Positions 1 to 12,530 of a stretch of 64,000 nt of DNA are shown piece after piece. This DNA comes from Chrysomallon squamiferum (taxonomy: Eukaryota > Mollusca > Gastropoda > Neomphalida > Peltospiridae). The stretch is from NCBI GenBank assembly GCA_012295275.1, contig CM022665.1:2373167-2437166 (forward strand), given 5' to 3'. The notes under the pieces are model-generated. The model ran no database searches. It worked only from the letters and a program-made list of their open reading frames with translations, and was not told the origin of the DNA. The position numbers were made by a program, and so were the translations under genes. Each line of letters opens with the position of its first letter. Position 1 is the stretch's first letter.

Positions 1-510
1 AACTGCTGACACTACATACAAAACACTGCAAACTTATTAAAATTTCTGTTATGTACACAGTGTTATTTGTCACTAACTGTTGTCACTACATACAAAACAC
101 TGCAAACTTATTAAAATGTCTGTTATGTAGACAGTGTTATTTGTCACTAACTGCTGTCACTACATACAAAACACTGCAAACTTATTAAAATTTCTGTTAT
201 GTACACAGTGTTATTTGTCACTAACTGTTGTCACTACATACAAAACACTGCAAACTTATTAAAATGTCTGTTATGTACACAGTGTTATTTGTCACTATAT
301 TTAAATACACCCGAACATTTATTAAAATTTTGTTTATGTAAACTACAGGTTTGTCACAACATAAAAACACACTGTAAATGTACTAAAATTTCAGTTACTA
401 CAAAGTGCTGTTTATCAGTGTTTAAACACATTATACATTTATATAAAAAATAATAATACTGTTATGTACAAAGTATTGTTTAGTAGATATGTCTAAACAC
501 ATACATTTAT
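1..510. repeat. 74-bp minisatellite, cut by the left window edge
   Basis: Four complete 74-bp units begin at 1, 75, 149 and 223, each opening with AACTGYTG and ending in GTTATTTGTCACT. Units 1 and 3 share one set of variants and units 2 and 4 another, so the array has a 148-bp dimer structure. From about 297 to 510 the same words (ACATTTATTAAAAT, GTTATGTA, TGTCACAA) recur in three degenerate copies. No coding sequence is supported here. Confidence 0.9.
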
Positions 511-1499
511 AAAGAGAAATTTTATGAAATATCTTAAGTTGAATGTGTGTGTGTGTGTGTTTACATGAATATCTATGTGTACCTGTATTTTTACGCATAT
601 ATGTAAATATTTATGAATGTAAATGTGTGTAATACTTGTTTTTGTAATGCAACATGTAAATAATCCTTTATGTGATCCATCTTACTTTTGAACAAATTCA
701 TGTTTTACTTCACATTTCAAAACAAATAGAACTAATAGTTTATAAAAAGAAAATCTTGTTTTAACTTCAAAAGGAATTGCTGCAGATGTTTTGGTGTGGC
801 TGAAATACACTGTGACAGTATTTTCTTCCTTTCCATTTAAACATTTTTTTTAACTTAGACATAAACATGAAATACTTTAGAATGTAGACTGTAAATAGCT
901 TATTTTATCAAATCAGTAATTTTTTTTAATATTTATTTATTTTTTTTTTTTTTATTTATAGTGTGTATTCAGTAGTTTGTGAAAAGGGAATTTAACCAGT
1001 TTTTTTTTTACATCTATTATGCAGTTTGTTTAACTTTTCCTTTAACTATGTGTTTTTTTTTTTTTAAAACTACATTCAGCAGTTTAACATTTACTTAACT
1101 AACTTTTGTTGGTTTTTAAACTTTTTAATTTTTAATTTAAAATCTTTATTCATACATTCATACATTTATATAAACTTTACAATTAAATCAAATTAATTAA
1201 GTACATTTAATTATTAAATGTGATACTGTAATACTGTGTGACAGTTAAATTACAAGAGTTAAACTATATTAAATTTGATAAATAAAAATAAATAGAAAAA
1301 CTCTTTACACACATATTAAAGGTATAACTACCAACTAATAACTGTATCTTTGGTTTCAGATATTTTTACATAGTTATTTGATGAGACATAATCCTTAATG
1401 AATAAATGTTCTTTATTTGACTAAGTCATGTGTATGTAAAGAGTATTTAACATTTCATTAAATATTCTGTCACACAAAATAACACAGTCTAATAATATA
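511..1499. other. AT-rich stretch without a gene
   Basis: This stretch holds a short (TG)n run near 545-562, several T-runs of 8 to 14 bases around 905-1065, and otherwise AT-rich sequence. I see no exon with a conserved protein. The low end may include the 3' tail of the LINE described next. Confidence 0.6.
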
Positions 1500-2879
1500 C
1501 CTTTTACAAGATAAATATTTCTACGTTTGTTAATCTTACAGGTGAAAAAAAGTAACTGAAGAAATCTTGCATGTGAATCATTATTATTGTAACCAAATAA
1601 TATCCACACTCTAAATTCTTCAGGACTAAAATCTTTGTGTTTTTAAAGAAATATGTTAATATGTTAGATCTATATTTAAACAAGGGAATCAATCTAGGAC
1701 AGTCTAAAAACCAGTGTTCAGTATTTTCTGTTAAAAAAACCCACATACTAAACATACAGGTGAATCAGATTTTCAGATTTTAAATAATGTATTTTTAGAC
1801 CACAAAATATGTGCCAGTTTAAAATCTTGATCTATAATAACATTCGTATTATAATTTGAATTAATATTTATCCGTATTTTTTCCATATCAACATTATATC
1901 ATAAATTTTCCCATAATTTCAAAATATTTGTCTATTAATATAGTATAACAAAATTTAGAAGTAAACCCTATAGGTTGTTACTATATTACCTCCATTTCTA
2001 AAAGATAGATTTTCAAAAGACATTTTTTCTTTATTAGACATTTCAACTTCTATTACACTCTTCCATTCTTGTGGATTGGCTTGTAAAATAAATTTGTACA
2101 TCTTTGAAAGGCTTTTTTTCTTTAATTTGTGAAAAATATTCATGTATCGTTTCAATACTAGCTTGACAGGTAAGAATCATCTGGAATAACAGTAAACAAT
2201 GTCATAAGCTGTACATATGCCAGATTTAATATATGTCTTGGCCATAACTACATTGAGGCAAATGCCTCATACAAAAATTGACAATTTTAAAACAAACAAA
2301 TTTCGTTCAACAATATAGCTGGGCCCAGCATCAGATGGAAGTCTTCTAAAGTGTTACCAGAGACATTAATGTAATTGCTTTTAATTCTTCTGGTGTTTGT
2401 TTAGTGCACAACTTGTGTACATGGATTTCAAAATACTCCCTCTTGCCTGGTAAAGTAGAAAATACGAATATTAAATCATAGAAAGTTGTGATTACTGAAC
2501 TAGGAAAAAGATGCCAGGAAATGTCTAGAATCAAGGATTTCCATTTTTCAAGTTGTTTTTTGAATTAAGTGTTTCTGTTTCATTTCAAAAAGAGTCTAGT
2601 TACGGCCATGTATATATATATATATCATATTTTATTAATTTATTATTTAACCTTATTAGATAATTATTAAACAATTGGTACATAAGTATTTGTTCTATCG
2701 TAGTGGACTGAAGTCTTCCATTTTCACTTACCTTGTTAAATGGTAATAACAATTCAGCTTAAACTGGAGGTAGTGAACATAAATCACGTTTGTCATGTTT
2801 CATAATAAATACACTTTCTTTCTGTTACTATATCGTAAAAGAAAATATGTCTAAACATATAGATTTACATTTTTGATCA

Positions 2880-4599
2880 AAAAAAGTTTTTTTTAACCAT
2901 TTTAACTTAAAAGCTTGACTTCTCAAGTCGGTATTTGGGAAATTAAGACCTACTTTATTTAGCTTTTCCAATTATTGTGTTATATTTTTTTTGAAATATT
3001 TTTTCAACTCATAAAAAAATTTTGAAAATTAATTTGTTTAATTTTATTTCTGCCCATTTTGGAATTCTGTACATTTAAAATATACCAAATTCATGATACT
3101 AAAAGCATACTGTTAACTACAGACCTACCATTTAATGTTAATTTGCATATTTTCCACACATTCAAAATACTTTCTATTTAACTTTTCTCTGTTTGGCCTG
3201 ATAAACAAACCTAGCATGCACACAGCGTGATTTTTAATCTGTACTGGAATAACATCAAAGAAACTCCAGTTCTGTATTAATAATTGTGACAGTTGCCCCT
3301 GAACAGGCACAATATCGGGATGCCATTTTGAAAGTATTTACTGGTCATCTTGTAATGTTAGGTTTACATCATCAGCATTTTCATAAATTAAAGAGGTAAC
3401 ATCGGAATTTTTAAATTTTAATTTTCTTAATTTTAGAATGCTTTAATAAAATATTTAAATGTCCATTAACTACGATACATAAAATAGCAGATAATGGGCA
3501 TTCTTGTCTAACAGAACATTCTCTTATAAAGAATTTAGATAAATGACCATTACATTTAATAGTACTTGATATATCTTTGTATAATATTTTGATCCAGCTT
3601 AAAAATTGTTCTCCAAATATTTTTAAAAATCGAAACAAAGATCACATGATACTCTGTCAAATGCTTTCTCAAAGTCAGTATTAAGTAAATATAAAGGTAT
3701 ATTCTCATATTCAGCGTAATTTATAATGTCTCTTATCACAGCAATATTTTCTGATATGTCTCTACCAGGAACAGAACTTTTTTTTTTTTTCTGGAGATAT
3801 AATTGAGTCAAGAGTTAATTTTATTCTTAATACTAAAACTCTGGCTATAATTTTGTAATCTACATTAACTGAACTGATTGTCTCCAATTTTTCAAAAATC
3901 TTTTTATCACCTTTATTTAAAAAAAAAAAAATAATGAAGTAACACCTCTCTTCATAGTTTTTGATATTTCACTTTTGTCTTCAATATTTTTAACAATTTT
4001 AAAATACAAGAGACCAGTTTCTTTCCAGAAATGAAGATAAAACAGTTAATCCATCTAAACCAGGTGATTTATTTCTAGCCATTCCTTTTAATGCATCCTA
4101 TAATTCTTTAAGACTTACATCATTATCACAATTGTTTTTGTCTTCTTCTGTAAAATGATTTTTAATTGGATCTGATATAGTATCCTTTTCATTTTGATCA
4201 GTTTCTTGTTTTTTATACAAATTAGAATAAAACTGGACTACTTCTAAAATAGGTAATGTCTGATTAATAATGGTTCCATCATTCAAAATTAATTCTTTAG
4301 TTTTTATTTTGTTCATATTTTTCTAAATTTAAAAAATAACTTGCATTTTTATCAGAATCTATTGCCCAATTTGCTTTTGATCTTAAAATAGCTCCTTGAC
4401 ATTTATTTGATTCATAAATTTTTATTTTTTTCCTTTTAAGTTCTTCAGTTAAAGTATAGCCATGATTATTGTTTTTGACATATTTTTTAATTTTGTATTT
4501 TAAATTGTCCCACCGTACTAAATTATTATTGTCACTGAAAGGATTTTCAGAAGCATCCTTTAAAACTTCTTTTGATTTTGCAATTGACTTACAAGTCAT
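2880..4599 (-). pseudogene. LINE reverse-transcriptase remnant
   Basis: Fragments in order on the minus strand: a linker (4297-4599); a thumb-side region ending in SLKEL then a stop; ARNKSPGLDGL near 4050-4085; YKIIARVLVLRIK near 3820-3860; PGRDISENI and NTDFEKAFDRV at 3640-3790; FFIRECSVRQECPLSA near 3490-3540; and ENADDVNLTLQDD near 3345-3390, where the usual aromatic residue before ADD is Asn. The L1-type LGLFIRPNREK block follows at 3180-3220 and the FPNTDLRSQAFKLKWL block near 2890-2960. Several frame changes separate these pieces, so the RT is inactive. Confidence 0.85.
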
Positions 4600-5360
4600 T
4601 TAGTAATGAATTATTGAAATCCCATACTCCAGGCACTCTTTCTACTTCAGACATATCAATTCTAATACATACACAGCTATGGTCACTGACAGTGGTATGT
4701 TTAATATAACAATTAATAACTTTATGAATCATGATTCTGCTACAAAAAATATAATCAATTTTGCTTTGCCTCAATTTGCCTTCAACAACTTGACTTCTAG
4801 TATATGATCTTTTACCTAAATGTTTGTAGAGCCAAATATCAGTTAAATTACAGCTTTGACTGAATTTTCTAAATTTTTGTGAAATGTGTTTATTAAAATA
4901 TATGTTTTCTATTCTGTCAAAATTAAAATATATTTCTTGTACAAATTCATTAACATTTTTATACACCTCCATATTAGTTCATTATTTGTTACTTCACTAG
5001 ATATTACATTATTTTTTTATATTCTTTAGAAACCAAAATAGCTACTCTGGAATTATTACCATTTGACTTATTGTAAAACATGACCCCATTCCACATGTTT
5101 TTGTTACGTTCTGTGAAACTGTTATCCCAATGTGTTTCTTGTAAACAAGCAATATCAACATTTAGTGTCTGTAAATAAGAGAAAAAAAAACAACTTAATA
5201 ATTTCTTTTTATCTCTTAAACCATTAACATCAAGTGACAGAAGAAGTAAAGACATTATAATAATCACTGCATAGTAGCACACTTGACATTTGTAAATTCG
5301 TCTGTTTTCTAATGTTAGCTTTTTAAACTTTTCATGTTTCTTTTTTAGCACTTTCAACAT
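4589..5360 (-). pseudogene. LINE AP-endonuclease remnant
   Basis: The upper piece (5004-5360) carries the opening strand LSLDVNGLRD and the catalytic-glutamate motif CLQETHW, then a strand reading VAILVSKEY. The lower piece (4589-4972) carries LTDIW, SKIDYIFCSR and TVSDHS, the last being the catalytic SDH motif, followed by GVWDFNNSLLND. Between them the usual segment with the GDFN motif is absent or unrecognisable, so about 80-100 residues appear to be deleted near 4975-5005. A functional element would nick the target DNA with this domain; this copy cannot. Confidence 0.8.
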
Positions 5361-5649
5361 TTGCTTTGAACTTAATTTTATTTCTTCTTTTTACTGTTTT
5401 TCTCTCTCCTGATTGTGGGTTGTGACCATTCTCGTGTACAACAACATCATTATCATGGTTTTCATTAACATTCTTTTTATTGGGAGAATTATTTTCTTCT
5501 GTTTTCTGTGAAGGTTCTTCATCCAGAGTATTATCTGTTACTTCTACTTCTTCTTCATCTTCTGTTTCCTGAACCTGAAAATCAGATTTCAAATTTTCTT
5601 CACTGCTTTCTTTGGTGTCTGATTCTAGCACCTTGCCAACCATTTCCAT
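5332..5649 (-). pseudogene. Charged ORF just 5' of the LINE endonuclease, possible ORF1 tail
   Basis: This 105-codon open frame is strongly acidic in its middle (TEDEEEVEVTDN) and basic near its end (RKTVKRRNKIKFK). It overlaps the start of the endonuclease frame by about 29 bases. Its position fits the C-terminal tail of a LINE ORF1, but I recognise no ORF1 RNA-binding domain, so the assignment rests on position only. Confidence 0.4.
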
Positions 5650-5696
5650 ATTGTCATCATAATCATTGTTATTTAAACTTGTATGAAGCAGTTTGA

Positions 5697-6026
5697 GAAA
5701 CAGTGAATGTGATTTACTGAAAGTGGCTTTATTTTGTTATTCCTGTGTCAGACTAATCTGTTTGTGTTTGGCCTGAGCAGTATGTATAGCAGAATTCCCT
5801 TATGTAATACAACATCCTTAGGAACAGACCAGGCTATTACCACCTGTTAATAATATTGTACATGTACAGCATTCTCATACTTAATTAACAGGGAAAAAAA
5901 AAGATTTACAATAAAATCTGTTGTTAAAATTAATTTGGCATAAAATGCAGTAGAAGAATGGGGCTGAAACTAAAACAATTTGAAACAGATGTAGAGCTGA
6001 AACAACTTGATACATATGTAGAAGTG
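5697..6026. other. Non-coding flank with short tandem words
   Basis: No exon is supported. Near 5960-6040 a diverged tandem word of about 28-33 bp starting GCTGAAAC or GTGAAACAA occurs two to three times (GCTGAAACTAAAACAA, GCTGAAACAACTTGA, GTGAAACAAGTTGAG). The last copy runs into the left arm of the inverted repeat that follows. Confidence 0.6.
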
Positions 6027-6512
6027 AAACAAGTTGAGCAAACTATTATTTATAAACAAAGTATTAAATACCAGGATAAAATGTCAGTTAATAATGCACT
6101 TCAGTGAAACAGTCAGGACAGATTTACATATGAAATAAAAAATAAATTTCATGTATCATCAGTCTTGCAGATTAGGTTTTAAAAAAATGAACATTTTAAT
6201 GTCACCATCAACTGTTAAAATTTGCATGTACACATATACATACATATATATATATACTCATAACCAGCAATCTTCAAATGCAAACATAGTAAAATATAGA
6301 TAATTATCATCATGCAAATTTTAACAGTTGATGGTGACATTATAATATTCATTTTTTTAAAACCTAATCTGCAAGACTGATGATACATGAAATTTATTTT
6401 TTATTTCATATGTAAATCTGTCCTGACTGTTTCACTGAAGTGCATTATTAACTGACATTTTATCCTGGTATTTAATACTTTGTTTATAAATAATAGTTTG
6501 CTCAACTTGTTT
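6027..6512. repeat. Long fold-back: 202-bp arms, 82-bp loop
   Basis: Bases 6027-6228 and 6311-6512 are reverse complements with no gap: each position and its partner sum to 12539. Line-by-line comparison shows only two mismatches, both in 6191-6200 against 6339-6348, so identity is 200/202. The loop 6229-6310 contains a short (TA)n run. The trinucleotide GTG lies outside both ends (6024-6026 and 6513-6515). It could be a non-autonomous TIR element or a template-switch inverted duplication. Transcribed, it would form a very long RNA hairpin. Confidence 0.95.
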
Positions 6513-9500
6513 GTGTGTATATGTATATATATATAAATGTATACCTTCATAATTATAAATTAAGATGACCATTGTTAGACCCCTTGTAATTGCAAATTCA
6601 GAATACAAATATTTATTATGTTTTATGATAATTATTTTAACTGTTCTGATTTCCTTATATACTGCTAGAAATTAAACTAAATTTTATTTTTTATTTTTTG
6701 TTAATTTCACATCAGGGCAAAACTGGGTAATTTTCTGAAATGTTATAATGTGTGGTTATTAAATTTATTTATATTTGCATAATGTGATATTTGCAGAAAG
6801 TGTTTTAAAAAAAAAAAATAATAATAAATATGAAAACAGTGATAGCAAACTGTATCTTCAGACATGTCTGGATTTCTGAATGGTTTCGTTGTCAGTACTT
6901 GAGGCTGATTTCTGTGAGGTTTGTCTAATTTAGAAGATTACTGAAAAACATGACTGATTGCTCACAGAAACTGCTGAGAATGAGACACTCATTGCTTGAT
7001 TTACATTTCTCTCTCCCTGATTTGTGTTGATTATGTTTACATTACTGTCACATCATGTGCAACGTAGATTTTTAAAATGACCACGAACAGAGAGCATTCA
7101 AGCATAAACACTGACAGAAAATGTGAATTTAATTTGGAGTTGAAAGACTTCTTCGAATGTTTCTTATGTAAAATACTGAATTATTTTAAAAGCAAAACTT
7201 TTACTTTATTTTATTTTATTTTTTTATTTTTTTATTTATTTATTTATTTTTTTTTAAATCAGTTTTTTAATTCAGTGGAAATGTAGATTTAAAACTTGGA
7301 GACTTTTTGGTTTGTCCACCTTGTTGACAACACTGTTAAGATCTGCAGGTGTAAAAAGGTCACGGCCCTTGACATAACTCGTTACCTGAGGACATGAGGT
7401 ACTGACATACAGTGTGAATGATTTCAAACAGGTCACCGACAGATTTCACAAAACTTGTAATGGCTTGTCTTCAACACACAAAGATGCTTTTTGTTTCATT
7501 TGTATTCATTTTCTTGTTGATTGATTGTCAAGTTGTTTACCTTTTAATATACAAGCCATGTATTTGTTAATAAAGAAGTATGTTTTTTGTGCATGAACAG
7601 ATGTATAACAGCTTTTATCAACATATGTATCTGTTCATTTCCTTTGCCATGGGTTTTTTGTTCAGTCCTTTTATTGTCTGCTTTTCTCTGTATACATATT
7701 AATAAAAATATGTGTGAATACATTGCCATACTTTGAACAGTAATTTAACAAATTAAGACACATTAACATTAATATCACTGCCCTGATATTGGAATTCAGC
7801 AGAAAAAACCAGTAATGAAGTTTGTATCCATGCAACGTTTGCATTCATCTGCATTCATTTACATTGTTTTACAGCTGCTTTAAAATAACAATAATAATAA
7901 GTACCCCACATTATTCAAGCAAAAAACGATTTTGCACATTTAATCCAATATTTTTGTGTTAAAAAAAAAAAAAAAAAAAAAAATTTAAAAATGACATAAC
8001 AACACAACTTCCATTTGACAGTTTTACTATAGGCAAACTTGTCACTACGTTTGAACAATCAGTAGCAAGAGTATAAAAACCGTTAGGCTTCTGCAACGAT
8101 TTGAAATTCTATCTGCTAAATACATAATATATATGCATTAGAAATGTTAATAAATTGCCCAAATCCATTATTGTGGCCAAAGAAAACATGGTACATTAAT
8201 TTGCAAGAAAACTAATATCCTTGCTAACGGCTGGTCTCTGTATCTGCAATTTATTGATTTTATTTTTTTTCATTGTGTTTCCTATCAACAGTTTCCTTTG
8301 TGACCTTGTCAAAGCTAATTGGGTCTTTCTTGTCTATGACCTCATTTCATGTAGACAGAACTTTTAAGTTAAACTGAGAATGTCACTGCAAGTCAGTGTC
8401 TACACACACTTAAAAACCGAGTTGCTCTTGCCAAAAGATCAAAGAGCTGCAATAATTGACAGAGAACCTATTACTTAATGCTTAGTTCAGCAAGAAAGAA
8501 AAACATAATTACCTTTTACCATGATGTTTCACTTTTAATTAAATTTATATTTCATTTATTGCTATGAAATACATTTTTAAAAAACCCCCACGGCAATCCA
8601 TAACTTATATGAGTTATCCATCGTTTCAGTTCCGTTATTAATTATGCAATAACAAATTATTTTTGTTTTATTTCAAGTTTGTTTTATTTTACTTTGTTTT
8701 ATTTTATTCCATTTTATTATTATCTTTTTTTTAACTTTTATTTAAAAATAATTATTATCACTGATATATTTATTAAAATTTAAATATGTTGTGGCCTTTT
8801 ACTGTGCAAAAGCAACACAAAAGCCTACACTAATGTGTACATAGGTATAATCACATCAGATAATAGTGAGTCCGCATGGGCTGGCATGTAATTGAGTTTG
8901 CTGAAGCAACGAAAATAATGTTTTGACTTCTGAGCACTTGTTGTACATACAACTGTTGCATTGTGGTACATTTTGATTGTTACATATTCAGCAGGAAGAA
9001 AAAAAATAACAAAGGGGAAAAGAACCAACGATACTTTTTCCCATGATATTAAGGATATATATATATATATATATATGATTTTTTAAATTTATTTATTATT
9101 TTTTTATTCATTTTCAATTTTTTTTAAATTTGTACCTCACTCAATCTGAAATGAGGGATGTGCTCCCAACAATGACCTCCACAGTTTCAGAGTACTCAGC
9201 AGCAGTTGCTCTCATCAGCCATTTAGTTAAACAAATTATTTTGTCTGCCATAGAGACAATGATTTGTGCAGAACAATAGGAGTATAATGATAAAATGCTT
9301 GTTGTATTTTTTATGGCAGTAACGACTTGCTCAAGACAATATTATAAGTCCTAGATAAGTTTGGAGAATTGTCAAATATGAATGAAGGTGAACAGAGCAA
9401 CAAATACTTTGGAGTAGAATATTACAATGAATTGCTTAAATATGAAAATTAATATTAAATATATTCAAAAAATATTTAATGATAGTGATATTAATAGTTA

Positions 9501-11027
9501 CAGTGGCTAGTAATCGCAATAATATCCAATCGTCAGATGAATTTTTTCCCACCAATTTCCTCAAAGAAATTATTATTGTTTTTTGTTTTTTGTGAATTGT
9601 TAAATTAACAATATGATTACACTGAAAATTATTCTTCATTTTCTGTGGATCTGAGTTGAATTATCACATTTTGTAAGGATTTTATCTGATTTTCCAGTCT
9701 TGTACATAATTCACTGAGATTTTAAGAATGCAGACCTTACAGAATATCTTAGTGTTGTAACTGTCACCATGATGAACATTCCAAAATCCATGCAACTTAA
9801 TTTTGAAGAATAAAATAATTTCGTTGAAAAGAAATCCTTGGCTATTTTATCTACAGCGAATTCAGCTAGTATAATGACAGTGATTGTGTCTGTAGCAAGG
9901 GGCGTAGGTGAGTTCAGCAGGTGGTCTGTTAAAGGAAACATACACCTGGTTTGATTTTGTCAGAAAACCAGCTTGTTCTCACCCATACCATAAACACCTC
10001 TATCTTGTTAGCCAAATTAATACAGTGTTGTCATATGAGCAGATTTAATGTTATTGTATTTATTTTATTCTCTCTCACATGTCCGTTTTGATGAAAGATT
10101 CACTGTATGATATCACCTATTTTTTTTTTTATATCCTTTTAAGTATTTTAGCAGAATGTCCAGAATAAAAATCCAGTATTGAGAGTATTATGAGAAGAAA
10201 TAACATAATTGTCTTGGGAAAGTCAGTTAACTTCCAGCAGGAGGTTCAGATTGTAACAAAGCAGTCGTACTGTGTTGTTTCAGGCAGTGCTGAGATTGTG
10301 TAACAACTGTCAAAATCAGAATGTTTGACACTGAAAATTAGATTCCTATTAGAACAAACATTTCAGAGCTGTTGTTTCAGTTTAAAACAGTGAAACCAAG
10401 TACAACTTACTTCATTCACCATTGCATTATTAAGTTTGGTAGTATGTTATTTCTCATCTTTCAGACTAAACCAAAACATCCTTGTAATTTAAGTTCTGTG
10501 TGTCGTGGTTGGCCAGTAAAACCTAGAAACGGGAGTGAAGTAATCATGCTGTAAATGTCATTAAATCATGACAATGACATTTTGTTTCAAGATAGTGTCA
10601 TCATTGTGTGCGCGGTCTGGGTATGATGAAATAATTAATTTTGTTGCAGCTGACACTGCTAATGGTTCAGGATGTATAATCACAAGGATTTGATTACAAA
10701 AGTAATTAATTTTTGCCATCCTTGTCTTGGTGATTACTTATCCCACTTCATTAAACATTTTCTAATTAAACCCAGTTTACTGGTTTGACTGACATATCTG
10801 AGGTTAATGCAGCTAAGGACAGACATTAATGTGCTGGCAATGTTACCTGATAGGATGAAACCGATAGTTGTTTGTTTTTTGTTTTTTAAATATTCAGTCA
10901 CTGAAAATACTCAGCTTTATGATACATCAGTCCCACAGGTTCAGTGATAATTGTAACCCTTGATGTATCAAAGTATATCTGAGAACTGACTATAAACTAG
11001 CTTATTTGTATAGTAGAGCCTTAACTG

Positions 11028-11107
11028 TTATTATTATTATTATTAGTAGTAGTAGTAGTAGTAGCAATGGTAGTTTTGTTTATTTCATTTATTGTTGTCA
11101 TTGTTAC

Positions 11108-11198
<91 letters not shown>
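11028..11198. repeat. (TTA)n/(GTA)n microsatellite cluster
   Basis: A (TTA)n run at 11028-11044 passes into (GTA)n to about 11063. After 45 bases of unique sequence an almost uninterrupted (TTA)n array of about 30 units fills 11110-11198. Poly-Ile and poly-Tyr open frames here are products of the repeat. Confidence 0.95.
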
Positions 11199-12478
11199 GT
11201 TAATTTTTATTTATTTCATTTAAAATTTTATTTTTATTGTTGGGTCTTGCTTCATTTCATTCTTATTATTATAATTTATTACCTGTTTTGTTTTGTGTTG
11301 TTTTTAACGTTGTTATTTATTTATTTATTCTGTTTGATCTAGTTTAGTTTTCCAATATTCTATAGCATGAACTTCATGCTAAATTATTTATCGGTCAGGT
11401 ACAGTTTTCTGTCAGTGTTATGAAGACAGTGGCAGAAAAAATGATGGATAATGCAGTTATCTGTGTCATACCATTTCTTTGTTGTTTCAAAGAAAATATC
11501 TGAGTTTAATACACAGGGTTGATGTATGGAGGGTCATATGATTAATTCTCTTTAATGCATCTGTTCCTGCCATATCAAAGTGTGTGGCATATACTGTCCT
11601 GTCAAGGAAATGTTGCTTGTAAAAAGTCAGTTGCTGCTGTAGAATCATAGATTTCCATTCTTGTACACAACAAACACAGTTGACATCTTCTCATAATTTT
11701 AACAGTTTGAAATATGACTGAACATACATTTGTTTGTCTGGTAGCTTCTGACTGAGTACAATAGTACCTGCCAGCCATTATACCCACACGACTTGCAAGT
11801 GAATATTGCTAATTGCTGTGTATTCTGTTACGGCAATTTGTTTGTTTTAGCTTCAGTGTCAAATTACCATGTGTCAGCACCTACCTGTGATTGCCATTGA
11901 TTATGCAGTTGTCTAGGTTTCATTTTCTTGTTTAATTTGGTGATGGGTGTAATAATACAGTTTGTAAGAAAAACTCATATTTTACTGTCGTTTGCTGAGA
12001 AGACGCACATTCAACATGCTAGCAAAATAATAGCAATACATTTTTAAAATTTTTTCTTCTATTTAATAAAGCAGTGCATGCAGAAAATTAGCTTATTTAT
12101 CATCGACTTTCTTTCTTTCTTTCTTTTTTTTTTAATTTAATTTTTAAATATTTTTTTTATCAGTGCAGGTGTCAGTAACACTGATTGATTTTCTTGTTTG
12201 CTTTTTTCACTGGCAATGATCTATAGCAAGTGATTTGATCATCGTTAGCTGCAGTGACAGTTATTTGCTAGAGGTACATATTAATGTTCAGTATACATCA
12301 TTCTTGTGTTCAAAAATATCCTTTTGCTTGATAATATATCAAAAATAGTTGAAAAATGTTAAATGATTGTTAATTTTCAGCTTTCCATTAAACAGTATTT
12401 ATCAGTGTAAACAAATATGTATAGTAAGTGTTGAATCTATTTTTGTATTTTGATTTTTGACTGATTGATTGTTTGATA

Positions 12479-12479
<1 letters not shown>

Positions 12480-12529
<50 letters not shown>

Positions 12530-12530
12530 G
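12480..12530. repeat. (ATT)n microsatellite
   Basis: About 17 uninterrupted ATT units. Same motif family as many other arrays in the window. Confidence 0.95.

Larger units (their letters stand above)
1500..5660 (-). mobile_element. Decayed L1/Tx1-like non-LTR retrotransposon
   Basis: Reading the minus strand from 5660 down to about 1500, fragments in several frames follow the order of a LINE ORF2. They are an AP-endonuclease start (LSLDVNGLRD, CLQETHW), the endonuclease C-terminus (LTDIW, IDYIF, TVSDHS), RT block NKSPGLDGL, the block PGRDISENI, the block NTDFEKAFDRV, the RQECPLSA block, ADD near 3377, the post-RT block LNFPNTDLRSQAFKLKWLKK near 2890-2960, and a C-terminal EHWFLDCP motif near 1700. 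Many frameshifts, an in-frame stop in the NKSPG region and a missing endonuclease middle show that it is dead. The length fits an almost complete ORF2 with a truncated 5' end. The clade call rests on motif wording only; no flanking target-site duplication was identified. Confidence 0.85.

Noticed and set aside
1-300. Regularly spaced repeats that could suggest a CRISPR array
   Set aside because: Units are contiguous 74-bp tandem copies without unique spacers, in an intron-bearing animal genome.
11006-11342. Poly-Ile/Tyr open frames
   Set aside because: They are read-through of the (TTA)n array, open in every frame and without any other protein sequence.
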